From the NCBI RefSeq assembly GCF_042100115.1, contig NC_091280.1, positions 1,302,001 to 1,366,000 of the forward strand: a stretch of DNA of 64,000 nt, read 5' to 3'. Each line of letters starts with the position of its first letter. Position 1 is the stretch's first letter. The stretch comes from Alternaria dauci. Its lineage: Eukaryota; Ascomycota; Dothideomycetes; Pleosporales; Pleosporaceae. Made by a program: the position numbers and the translations under genes. Of this stretch, positions 1 to 10,144 are shown in pieces. The notes under the pieces are model-generated. The model saw only the letters and a program-made list of their open reading frames with translations. It ran no database searches and was not told the DNA's origin.

Positions 1-1116
1 ATGGCTTGTCGAAGTGGTGTACGCGCACATAACCATCCTCTCCTCCACTGCAGTAGCTGGTGCCTTGTGGGTGTACGGCGACGTAGTTGAGGGGACCAAA
101 GTGACCACGCACACGACCAATCTCCTCCATGAAGATCTTGTGGTAGAAACGGGCCTCGAACTTTCCTTGACGCGCAGATGTGGTTGTGACGTCCATAGCT
201 GCTTGTCCTCCGCCGAGGATGACAAAGTCCTTTACCGGAGTGATGGCCGCGGAGTTGAGGGGTGTGTCGGCAACGTATGACTTGAGCACGTTGAGCTCTT
301 CGACGTCGACCAGCTTTGCGGTCTTGTCCTTGCTGGCAGTTATGAAGTATGTTCGGTCGGGAGCCCACTGGATGTCGGCTTCATCCTGTTAGTTCTGCTA
401 TTACCTGAGATTTGTCCGAGGCACTTACTGATTTGCATGTCTGGCTCGTGGACATCGTAGTTGGAGCTGAGCAGCTCGCCAGTCTTGCCATCCCACTGGG
501 TTACTGAGCCGTCTTCGTGTCCACTGATGATGTACTTTGCGAGATACGAGAAGCCAGCAACCGTCGCCTTGGACTCGTCGCATACGATCCTGAGCAGCTG
601 CTCGTCTGATTGTTGCGCCTCTGGGTCCGGGTTGATAGGGTAAACGCAGATGGTCGAAAGATGTCCTGAACGCTTCTCGGTGACACCGAGTAGCTGTCTG
701 CCGTCTGGGGAGAATTCGCAGCGCTTGATACTGGTGTTGAATTCCCAGGTGTGTAGAAGCTTGCCGGTCTGCACATGCCACAGCCTCATGGTGTTGTCTG
801 CGCCACCGGTGGCTAGCAGTTCGGAAGATGGGTTTACGTCGACGGTCCATAGCGCTCCCTGATGTCCGTGGTATGTGCCTATCCGCTCGCCGTTGTGTGA
901 GTACCAGGCGCAAACGACGTGGTCCTACAAACATCAGCTTCCACATTTCGGGAGATCGGGAGAAGCTCGTACCTTTGATACGGAGAAAATAATGTCTCCA
1001 TCAGCATTGTACTGCCTACTGTCAGTTTTCTCCCCCTCGTTCTGCTACGCCTTGCGCATGCGTACCTTGACCTGCGTGAGCGCACGCTCGTGTCCCGAGA
1101 GAAGAATGGGCCTCAT
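1..1116 (-). CDS. TIF34: eIF3 subunit i (TIF34), 3' end outside window
   Basis: WD40 beta-propeller subunit of translation initiation factor eIF3, acting in the cytosol in the 43S pre-initiation complex. Four exons on the minus strand: 1116-1066, 1011-973, 924-429 and 378 to the window edge. All splice sites are GT-AG and frames join correctly. The N terminus reads [17 protein letters not shown], the hallmark start of this subunit. WD repeats follow ([26 protein letters not shown]), and the window edge falls within the last blade ([12 protein letters not shown]). About 321 codons are present, against 347 residues in the yeast protein, so only the C-terminal tail is missing. The last acceptor is ambiguous: the conserved reading T-D-I-Q-W requires the AG at 379-380 rather than the one 7 nt upstream. 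Identity is firm; the exact acceptors are by eye. Confidence 0.93.
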
Positions 1117-2081
1117 GTTTGCGATGTGTGTGTGGAGGCGGGGTGGTGTGACGACTTATATGTGGCGGGCGGCGTCTCGAAATTCGGGTGAGTCTTTGCA
1201 TATCGACGTCCAGCGGGCGAAGTGGGCTGCTTGGCGCTAACCGACTAGCGTGCTTGTCCCGCATCCATGGATCAACCGCCATCCTTCTCATCACTCTGTC
1301 GTGGCTCACATCTGCATTACGAAGAGTCTAGAAACTGCGGATACTGAGCTGGGGCTATTGGCCTAGATCGCTCTCAATTCCGTAATGTTCGTTGATGTGA
1401 GTCACGATGGCTCGCCTCATTACCCCATCCGGTCGTATATCAGCAAATGCTCCCGTACTCGCGAACGACGCAGCTTGTTGTGACTCACCGGCCAACCTGT
1501 TAGTACATTGATGGTATGAGTCTATTCACAGACGGTTCAGATGGTAAGTCTTGCTCGGGTCATATACGTCCCCTCTCCATGATCGTCTACTTCTTAGTCA
1601 ACACAACCATCTTTCTGTGAACCTTACGCCTACGTTTGCAACTATTCCAAAAACGACGTCTCTGTATATGCCGCTCTTACGCTTTCCGAGATATGTGCAG
1701 CATGGAGATGAAAGGCACATCCCTCCACGGCTTCACTGCCACCAGGCTTCCATCTCTCCATTTCCATATTTGATCACATGCTTGGAACAGACGCCAGCTA
1801 CGGCGCTGTTACTTAAGTAGGCACATACTGTGCTTCTGGGTTCTCTGTTGTTGCTTTGTGTGAATTTCTGTCGTTTGATCACCTTCATCCTCACTGGCGA
1901 TGCAGGGAATCGCGCCTGCCCTTCGGAGCGAGCACTGTCTTGGCGCAAACGCGCCCTTGCTTCGACTTCGCGTTGTTGATCCCACAACACTTGAACGCAG
2001 CTTCCCGAAAGTCCAAAATCGGATCCTTGATTTCCTATCCTCGTGGTGGGCAGGTAGCGGCGCGCAATTCCCACGATCAAT
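1117..2081. other. intergenic, divergent promoter region
   Basis: Lies between the starts of eIF3i (minus) and the hypothetical gene at 2082 (plus). Several 60-140 codon open frames occur on both strands, but none shows domain motifs or a credible fungal start. I see no RNA gene or repeat here. Confidence 0.5.
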
Positions 2082-3697
2082 ATGTCTTCTTCATCGCCCG
2101 ATGCTGTTATCATAGCAGCTACGCTGGGTAGGCTCGAGCCTCTGGCACCCAACGAGTACATAATAGCCTTAAGTCCAGGTAGCTATCAGTTCTTCGCCAC
2201 CCCGAGTGCTTACAGCTCGTAGGATAAACCCAACCCAACTGATCTTGCAATCCAACTGACCGCGGTATGCAGCACATATCTACCAAACAACTTACTCAAA
2301 GAAATATGCACAGATTGTGTCAAGAAGATCACATGGGCTTCGTACGGCAGCAAAACTGGATCTTGGTTTTTCGCCTGGGAACGCAGAGACAGCACATCGG
2401 CTTTCATGATCGGACCCGAGATTCCAACAGCATTACGGTCCTACATACAAACAATAGAAGCTTCCGAGACTCTCCGTTCTGGTATCTGGGTACAGCTTGG
2501 TGCCGCCGACTCTTTTGTCGCGTGGTCAGGCACAGCTTGGGCATGTGCAGATGTTCCGGCGGAACTCGAGGCCAAGTTACGCGAAGGCAGTTCCGGATTC
2601 CGCAAGGGCAACAATATCACCAACGGTTCGTTGAGGGACTCCCGTACTTTGGACAACATCCAGTGGCATGCCAATGGGTCGTACTATATCAAGAGCGGCG
2701 ATCGTCATCTGTGGAATTTTCAGGCAAAGCTGGTCTGCCTCGAATGGAACAAGTTGTGGGAAGGCGCGAGACGAGATGAGCGGATGGCCAGGATCAACAA
2801 AGAGCTCGCTGTGAGTATCCCTGCATGTCATCATCCATTGCGACTGACATACCTTAGTACGTCTTGATCAGCCCGCATACTGAGAAGGGCGAGACATTCG
2901 CATTCATCAAGAAACACTCAGCAGGATTAGACGCGCCTTTCATTGTCCACTTTGAGGGAGAGCCGATTTACACAAACTTTGATGGTGTTGACGGCTCTGA
3001 CCAGCCCACGCTCAGCAGTTCGCTTCCTGGCACGGCCTCTGACACCGACTCTTCTCGGAACTCATGTCCTCGCCCGCTTGCCCACCACGAACCGCGTGCT
3101 TCTGACCAGCGGATGGAACACGTACCAAGAAAGATTGAGGACGACGTCCCCTTTCAGTGGGCGACTGCCAAAAAGTCTGGTCGACCGCATAAGGCGGATT
3201 CATGGGAGCTAGTACTAACGAAAGGCAAAAAGATCAAGGTCATCCGCGACATAGGTCGTGACTGGTTTGTAGTCGTTGATGGAAAGGGTGCCAAGGGATT
3301 TGTACATGGCTCCTGGCTCGTCTTTGGTGATCGTACAGTGCACAAGGACTCCAAGGCAGCGTACAGTCAGTTCGTGGAAGATCTACAAGAGTTGCTCAAA
3401 CCGGGGCAACTGCAGAGTTTCCCAACTATGACAAGCTATGTCGACGAGTGCACAAACTTGGACTGTCAGCCCCTCAAGGAAGACGTCTCAAATTTGGGCA
3501 TTTGCACCCACGATCTGCAAGCATTGCTGCAAGCTTCCGGTAAATACTCGTATGAGTGGCTCAAGGAGGAACGAAACCTCTGGCACCCGGATAGGTTCGC
3601 GCGCTTCATCCACCCGGATTACATGGAGCGTCTGAAGCCCATGACAGAACAGATGTTTGTCATGTACGGAATCTTGATGGTGGCGTACAAGGTCTGA
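2082..3697 (+). CDS. conserved-looking hypothetical protein with an in-frame TAG
   Basis: Function not recognised. The ATG at 2082 opens a frame that reads like coding sequence for 46 codons, meets TAG at 2220-2222, then continues in the same frame to a GTGAGT donor at 2811. A clean 47-nt intron (2811-2857, phase 0) leads to the last exon, 2858-3697. Visible features are a Gly/Trp-rich N-terminal half, a Ser-rich linker, an SH3-like stretch (WFVVVDGKGAKGFVHGSW) and a C-terminal motif LWHPDRFARFIHPDY that resembles a J-protein-like HPD region seen in fungal hypotheticals. The TAG could be skipped by an intron at 2156-2272 or 2179-2301 (both frame-compatible), or it could be a true nonsense codon making this a pseudogene. 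The 3' two thirds are solid; the 5' model is uncertain. Confidence 0.65.
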
Positions 3698-4084
3698 TCC
3701 GCAAGTTTAGAATTTTGGTGGCTCCGTTCGATAGTTGCGGATCCGCAGGGCTTTGTACGGAGGATTCAGGACCAGCCGGAAGGAGGGCAGAGGGATCAGA
3801 AGAAAGGGCTGGTTTGGTAGTAGTAGACGGTGCATGTTGAACCATGTTGGCGTTTCATGTTTTCCCCATTCCGACCACGGACCCTGAGTGGTACGTAATA
3901 ACGCGCACAGGCGAGTCGCGGAGCTGAAAGTTTGGCGTCGGCGTGCTTTGTTCTTTTCCCGGGGTCCATAGTGCTATCCGTGGGCCAGACTGAGTCATTG
4001 GAAACATACATAGAAATGCGTATCAACACGTCGCGCCATACACACTAGACTTGGAAAAGATACGCAGACAGGATTGGTAGGACG
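3698..4084. other. intergenic
   Basis: 3' flank of the hypothetical gene and upstream region of the C1-THF synthase gene. No further gene seen. Confidence 0.5.
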
Positions 4085-4255
4085 ATGAAAGTGTACCCGA
4101 TCTGCGGCGGACGCGTTGGTGTTCTTGCCCGTTGTTTTCCGCAAGCTACAGCTACCCCGCTGAGAAAATATTGGTGCTCGACTTCTCCCCGCCATCTATA
4201 TACCGTCGTCCAGAGTGCGCACAGTTGCAGGCAGTTTTCCAGCACAGGCTTCACC
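4085..4255 (+). other. in-frame 57-codon N-terminal extension, putative mitochondrial presequence
   Basis: The stretch from the ATG at 4085 to the downstream start at 4256 is open and in frame. Its 57 residues contain no Asp or Glu, several Arg/Lys, many Ser/Thr, and end in a matrix-protease-like R-Q-F-S-S motif. These are the traits of a mitochondrial targeting sequence. Whether transcripts begin upstream of 4085 cannot be told from DNA. Confidence 0.55.
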
Positions 4256-7131
4256 ATGGCTGGACAGAAGATTGACGGCACTGCCATTGCCAAGAGCATC
4301 CGCGAGCGCCTGGGCCAGAAGATCAAGGAGAAGCAGGAGAAGAATCCGCGATACCGCCCGAGCCTCAAGATTGTCCAGGGTGAGTCGCGTGCCATTTGGG
4401 CAACATGGGACGACGCTGACAGCAGACAGTGGGCGACAGGTCCGACTCGAGCACCTATGTGCGCATGAAGCTCAAGGCCGCCGAGGAGGCCAACATCGAC
4501 TGCGAGCTCGTCCATCTCCCCGAAGATCTTAGCGAGGGCGAGCTTCTGTACAAGATCAACGAGTACAACAACGACCCCGCCGTCCACGGCATCCTCGTCC
4601 AGCTGCCTCTCCCCAAGCACATCTCCGAACACACAATCACGTCGGCCGTCGCAGACGAGAAGGACGTGGATGGCTTCGGCATCCAGAGCATCGGCGAGCT
4701 GGCCAAGCGCGGCGGCAAGCCTCTCTTCACCCCATGCACACCCAAGGGTGTCATGGTCCTGCTCCAAGAGGCCGGCATCGACATCTCGGGCAAGAACGCC
4801 GTCGTGCTGGGACGCAGCGATATCGTCGGAAGCCCCGTCAGCTACCTTCTGAAGAACGCCGACGCGACAGTCACGGTATGCCACTCAAGGACGAAGAACT
4901 TGCCAGAAGTCGTCCGCCAGGCAGACATTGTCGTCGCCGCCATTGGCAAGGCGCAGTTTGTCAAGGGAGACTGGCTCAAGCCCGGTGCTGTCGTTATTGA
5001 CGTCGGCACCAACTTCATCCCAGATGACACCAAGAAGAGCGGACAGAGGCTGGTGGGAGACGTCGACTACGACTCCGCTGTCGAGGTCGCGTCGCACATC
5101 ACCCCAGTACCGGGTGGTGTAGGGCCCATGACCATCGCCATGCTGCTACAGAACCTTGTCGACTCCGCCGACGCGACTTTCGACAGGCAGAAGAAGCGTA
5201 AGATTTCGCCTCTTCCCATCCGCATCGAAGACCCGATACCTGCCGACCACGCCATCTCACGCAAGCAGCACCCAAAGCACATCACAACCGTAGCCAAGGA
5301 GGTTGGCATCCTGCCACACGAGCTGGAGCCATACGGTGCAACAAAGGCCAAGGTTGACCTGTCTCTGCTGAAGCGCCTCGAGCACCGCCGCAACGGAAGG
5401 TACATTCTCATTGCTGGCATCACTCCTACCCCGCTCGGCGAGGGTAAGTCAACAACCACAATCGGTGTCGCCCAAGCACTGGGCGCGCACCTTGGCAGGA
5501 TATGCTTCGCCAACGTGCGTCAACCCAGTATGGGACCGACGTTCGGTATCAAGGGCGGTGCCGCTGGTGGAGGCTACAGCCAGGTCATCCCCATGGACCA
5601 GTTCAACCTCCACCTTACCGGCGATATCCACGCCATCACCGCGGCGAACAACTTGCTGGCCGCTGCTATCGAGACACGCATGTTCCACGAGAACACCCAA
5701 AAGGATGCTGCTCTATACAAGCGCCTGGTGCCAGCTAAGAAGGGCAAGCGCGAGTTTGTACCGGTCATGTTCCGTCGTCTCAAGAAGCTCGGTATCGACA
5801 AGACCAACCCGGATGACCTGACTGAGGAGGAGATCTCCAAGTTCGCCAGGCTTGACATCGACCCGGAAACCATCACCTGGCGACGTGTGCTGGATGTCAA
5901 CGACAGGCATCTGCGTAAGATTACAGTTGGTCAAGCACCGACAGAGAAGGGCCAGACACGCGAGACTGGCTTTGACATCTCGGTTGCCAGTGAGTGCATG
6001 GCTATCCTAGCGCTCAGCAAGGACCTGTCGGATCTCCGCGAGCGTCTTGGTAGCATGGTTGTTGCCAGCTCGCGCGCTGGTGACCCTGTCACTTGCGACG
6101 ATATCGGCGCAGGTGGTGCCCTGACTGCTCTGCTTGTCGATGCCATCAAGCCCAACATGATGCAGACCCTTGAGGGCACTCCTGTCTTCGTTCACGCCGG
6201 TCCTTTTGCGAACATCAGTATCGGCGCCTCCTCCGTAATCGCAGACAGGCTTGCTCTCAAGCTGGCCGGTACTGAACCGGACGAGGACCACGACGCCCAG
6301 TCTGGATTTGTTGTAACCGAGGCCGGCTTCGACTTCACCATGGGTGGCGAGCGCTTCTTCAACATCAAGTGCCGCTCCTCCGGACTTGTGCCTGATACTG
6401 TTGTCATCGTCGCGACCGTTCGTGCCCTCAAGAACCACGGCGGCGGCCCTGACATCAGCCCTGGTGCCCAACTTCCCGAAGTCTACCGCACCGAGAACAT
6501 TGACATCCTCCGCGCTGGTTGCGTCAATCTCAAGAAGCACATTGAGAATGCCAAGCAGTACGGTGTCCCCGTCGTTGTAGCCATCAACCGCTTCGCGACG
6601 GATACCCAAGCTGAGATTGATGTCATCCGTGAAGAGGCTATTGCGGCCGGCGCCGAGGATGCCATCCCAGCCAACCACTTTGCTGAAGGTGGAAAGGGTG
6701 CTGTAGACCTTGCAGAGGGCATCATCAAGGCCTCTGCAAAGCCCAAGCCTGACTACAAACTTCTCTACGATGTCAACAGCGGTACAGTGCAGGAACGCAT
6801 GGAGACCATTGCCAAGAAGATGTACGGTGCTTCTGCTGTTGAGTTCTCCGAGCTCGCTCAGAAGAAGGTTGACACCTACGTCAAGCAAGGCTTCGGTAAC
6901 CTGCCCATCTGCGTCGCCAAGACACAGTACTCCCTCAGCCACGACCCCAGCCTCAAGGGCGCCCCAACTGGCTTCACGGTCCCTATTAGGGATGTCAGGA
7001 TGGCGGCTGGTGCAGGATACTTGTATGCACTCGCGGCGGATATTCAGACTATTCCTGGTCTGCCTACTGCTCCTGGATATCTTAACATCGATGTTGATGT
7101 TGAGACTGGCGAGATCGACGGCATGTTCTAG
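4256..7131 (+). CDS. ADE3: trifunctional C1-tetrahydrofolate synthase
   Basis: Interconverts one-carbon folates by methylene-THF dehydrogenase, methenyl-THF cyclohydrolase and ATP-dependent formate-THF ligase activities, feeding purine, thymidylate and Met synthesis. Exon 1 is 4256-4379, a 50-nt intron spans 4380-4429, and exon 2 runs 4430-7131; 941 residues. The N-terminal domain has the catalytic Y51-x3-K55 pair and the signature PGGVGPMTIAML. The ligase domain, from about residue 320, has the P-loop PLGEGKSTTTIG and the conserved HDAQSGFVVTEAGF segment. The full length matches eukaryotic ADE3/MIS1/MTHFD1. The start at 4256 has an excellent context (CACCATGG). An in-frame ATG at 4085 adds 57 residues resembling a mitochondrial presequence, so one gene may serve cytosol and mitochondria (see findings). 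Confidence 0.97.
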
Positions 7132-7453
7132 ACTTGACCAAGAGGATGGTGGGCTAAGCCAAGTGAAGCGTTCAACAAGCTTCACTTGAAACAATCATGT
7201 ACGATGATACGACGAAGGGCGTTTTGGGCGCACTAGGCATGTTCAACAACATCAGGGTGGGCTTCTTATTCAACACGAATTAGGATGATATGCATAGCGT
7301 TTGGTATGGTGTCGAATCAACTTTGACCATCTCATATTTTTCATGATGGACCATTACAGAAATGTAGAAGCTTTTTTCACGTTCTTTCAACATTCAAGAG
7401 CCGAGATACTGTACATATCTCGTTGTTTCAGACAACCCGTCGAGCCGTCATGC
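7132..7453. other. convergent 3' flanks
   Basis: Space between the converging C1-THF synthase and kinase/HAD/UPRT genes. It presumably holds both 3' UTRs; no gene seen. Confidence 0.5.
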
Positions 7454-9520
7454 TTAGTCCAACTGCGTGGTGTTGAACAGCCTATGTCCCGTATCGGTTT
7501 GCCCTTTCCCCTTGTACTTGTTCTCCGACTTGCGCAACGCAACTACATACAGCTCACGATCGTCCCTCAGTAACTCCGCGAACGCATTGTCGGCCTTGGA
7601 TCCATCCTGCTTATCTGGCTTGATGATTACAGAATCGGCTTGAGCAACTCCTGTAACGACCACGATACGAATACGAGGACACAAGTCGCGCAATGGCGTG
7701 ATGAAATCGACAAGAGACTTTCCCGAGTTGATGACAGAATCAACCAGGACCACACTACGCTTCCCCTTGAAGATGTCCGTGTTAGTGATGTCCGAGAACT
7801 GTTTCGCGTGACAAAACGCAGCGCGTGGCATCGCCTCGCTGACGCCAAAGGCCATTGGCTCGCCGCCTCTCATCAAGGGGATGATTATTGTGGCTTTCTC
7901 GTGGCGGAAGCGATGACCTGATGTTTCGTTACCTTGAACGTGTGGGATGGAAACCTCTTCTAGACCCAGTATACTGCTGACATATTCGTTGGTGAGATAG
8001 TAGCCTATGCGCTCGTGGGCTTTGCGCAGATTATGGGATTGAATAGAGGCGTCGCGGGTCGGTGTCATGAGGAGCTTCGCCGAGTGTTTGGAGGTTGCGT
8101 GGTGGAAGCGCGTGGCTGGGTCTCTGCGAGATCGGAATATGGATTCTGATTCCTCGTCATTCAGGATGGCTTTAGGGAGCTTCTCGAGGGTCAGTCGGGG
8201 CGTGACAGTGGATGGGAGAAGGATCTGTAGGGCAGATAGACGGTCGTTTTCAATGGCCGTGGTGAGTTCCTTCTCCATGGATGAGCTTCTGTTTGTCTTG
8301 TCTCCTACTATCACGTACGCTTCATCTGCTTTTTCGAACATGGTCATATCGAGTGGACTGTCGCCAAAGGCTAGGACGCGAAGCTTCTTCGAGTGCAGGT
8401 GGTCGACGGCGATGCCTTTCGTCTCACCCGTTACCACGTAGCCATCCGCAAGCCGGCCGCCTCCTATGACCTTGATGTTGGAGAGGCCGTTCTTTTGCAG
8501 GACTCGTTCCCAGACTCGTCGGAGGCCACACGTGACGATGAGAGCATCTACATGCGGGTTGTGACGGATACGATTGAGAAGGCGGAGCATGTCCGGATAC
8601 ATGTCAACTTTGCCAGCAACCCTATCGCATATCTCTTCGAATTCGTTTGCCTTTTCTTCATAGAGAAGCGTAGCTTGGCGGAATGCGGCATGAGAGTATC
8701 CTTGTTTCTTGAAGATCTGCGTCAAAGGACACTCGGTAGTGCCACCAGGGAGATCTGTCTCTTCCCAGAACATCAGTCCAGTGTCAAACGGGCCAAGAGT
8801 TTTGTCAGCATCGAGCAAGAGCACTGTCTCTAGGTTTTCTGCGTGAGGAATTGCAGCATCAACAGCATCCAAGACTGCAGTAGTGTTGGACGTCTCATTG
8901 TTGCTCCGGAAGTTGTGCAACAGGGCCGCGAGGCGCTCGATAGTACTGGCCCCCGTCGCGGATGGGCTCTCGGTAAGCGTCGTAAATGCAATGTTTTGCT
9001 GACGACAAAGACTCCTCAGTTCGCTCAGCTCCTTATGCTGCCATTGCTTCAGATGATCAAGAGGAAGCACCCTCCGCTTCCTCTCTTCATCTTCCTCGAC
9101 GCGCTTTGCAATAATCTCAGGGTCGACGTTTAGATAGATGATGTGTGTGTACGTTTCCCAATCTTTCTTCGTCCCAACCCTCTTCCCTCCTTTCTCTGGG
9201 TGCCAGAACATGTGGTGGCCAGCGACGACGCCTACTTTGTTTGCTTCTAGGCAGTCACTGGCGGCTTTCGAGATGGCTTGTTCACGTGCGACGTTTTGTT
9301 CCTGAGCGCTCATCTTCTTGAAAGCGTCTAGTCCGCCGTCCACGACTTGTTCGACCAGTGCAGAGCCGTCGGAGAGGATGAAGTGTTCGTTGGCGAATGT
9401 CTCGTGTTCATTGAGGTGCTTTAGCAAATAGGACTTTCCGCTTCCAGAGATGCCATAGAGGCCGATCATGGTGGATTTGATAGGTTTCCCAGAACTCGAT
9501 GTAGACGTGGTGTCGTTCAT
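7454..9520 (-). CDS. P-loop kinase / HAD phosphatase / UPRT-like fusion protein
   Basis: Single-exon 688-residue protein with three enzyme-like modules. Residues about 15-205 form a P-loop NMP-kinase-like domain (Walker A GISGSGKS, residues 23-30, and an Arg/Glu-rich lid near 140-150). Residues about 232-440 form a HAD phosphatase of the SerB type: motif I is D237-A-D239-K-T-L, a Thr at 330 fits motif II, and motif IV is GDSPLD at 386-391. Residues about 465-688 resemble uracil phosphoribosyltransferase, with R-G-G-E-P-M at 551-556 and the PRPP-loop-like VDSVINSGKS at 593-602. Fusions of uridine kinase with UPRT are known, so nucleotide or nucleoside salvage is a reasonable inference. The kinase part looks more like a generic adenylate-kinase-like fold than a uridine kinase. 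Substrates are unproven. Confidence 0.85.
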   Translation of the reverse strand: MNDTTSTSSSGKPIKSTMIGLYGISGSGKSYLLKHLNEHETFANEHFILSDGSALVEQVVDGGLDAFKKMSAQEQNVAREQAISKAASDCLEANKVGVVAGHHMFWHPEKGGKRVGTKKDWETYTHIIYLNVDPEIIAKRVEEDEERKRRVLPLDHLKQWQHKELSELRSLCRQQNIAFTTLTESPSATGASTIERLAALLHNFRSNNETSNTTAVLDAVDAAIPHAENLETVLLLDADKTLGPFDTGLMFWEETDLPGGTTECPLTQIFKKQGYSHAAFRQATLLYEEKANEFEEICDRVAGKVDMYPDMLRLLNRIRHNPHVDALIVTCGLRRVWERVLQKNGLSNIKVIGGGRLADGYVVTGETKGIAVDHLHSKKLRVLAFGDSPLDMTMFEKADEAYVIVGDKTNRSSSMEKELTTAIENDRLSALQILLPSTVTPRLTLEKLPKAILNDEESESIFRSRRDPATRFHHATSKHSAKLLMTPTRDASIQSHNLRKAHERIGYYLTNEYVSSILGLEEVSIPHVQGNETSGHRFRHEKATIIIPLMRGGEPMAFGVSEAMPRAAFCHAKQFSDITNTDIFKGKRSVVLVDSVINSGKSLVDFITPLRDLCPRIRIVVVTGVAQADSVIIKPDKQDGSKADNAFAELLRDDRELYVVALRKSENKYKGKGQTDTGHRLFNTTQLD

Positions 9521-10144
9521 TTTTATCTCTGAGCGAAGAATGTGGCCAAGAAGACGGTCATAACAGCACAGCCTGATCGATTATATACACGCAGAGAAGA
9601 CTTGCTTGCTGCCCATCAACGTGATCATGTCATTACTTCGTGCATGTTCTATCATGTGCAGCAAACATGTTGGAGTCTTGGAAGGACCGGTGAAGGGAGT
9701 TTACATGGGATTCGAGCAGATGATCCAATCATGATTGGATCGACTGTAGGCGAGTCTGGCGAGCATGTCTTTTTCCTCTGCCTTGCGTCCTGCATGTTAT
9801 TCGATAGGTCCATTTCCGCGTAGCTGTATAGTCTACGTGTTTAGCCGAGGCCCAGGTAATTTACCTCTTGTCGTACGAGTCCAACATACTTACTAGATCA
9901 GAGTGTCACAGCAACGGAAACGTACACGCGAGGGTGAGATGACGTGTGTGAGAAGAGTAGCGACGTAGCGATTAAAATACTTATAAATAACAATGGGGGT
10001 ATCTAGCGAATGTCCTTTACGGCACGGAAAGAAAATGCGTACCTTTACCATCCACCAGCGCCGTGAAATAGTTCCCTTCCAAGAAAAGCGAAGTAACACC
10101 AAACCAAACCCCCAGGCTGCAAGCCATTGTAGAGCAAGGCGTTC
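9521..10144. other. intergenic
   Basis: Upstream of the kinase/HAD/UPRT gene and downstream of the divergent kinase. Short open frames only, none convincing. Confidence 0.5.

Noticed and set aside
1733..2161. 142-codon minus-strand open frame
   Set aside because: Overlaps the likely first exon of the gene at 2082 and has no motif.
4045..4884. 279-codon open frame on the minus strand
   Set aside because: Antisense to the C1-THF synthase N-terminal domain; no motif of its own.
6007..7194. 395-codon open frame on the minus strand
   Set aside because: Exactly antisense to the C1-THF synthase ligase domain; an artefact of the strong third-position bias of that gene.
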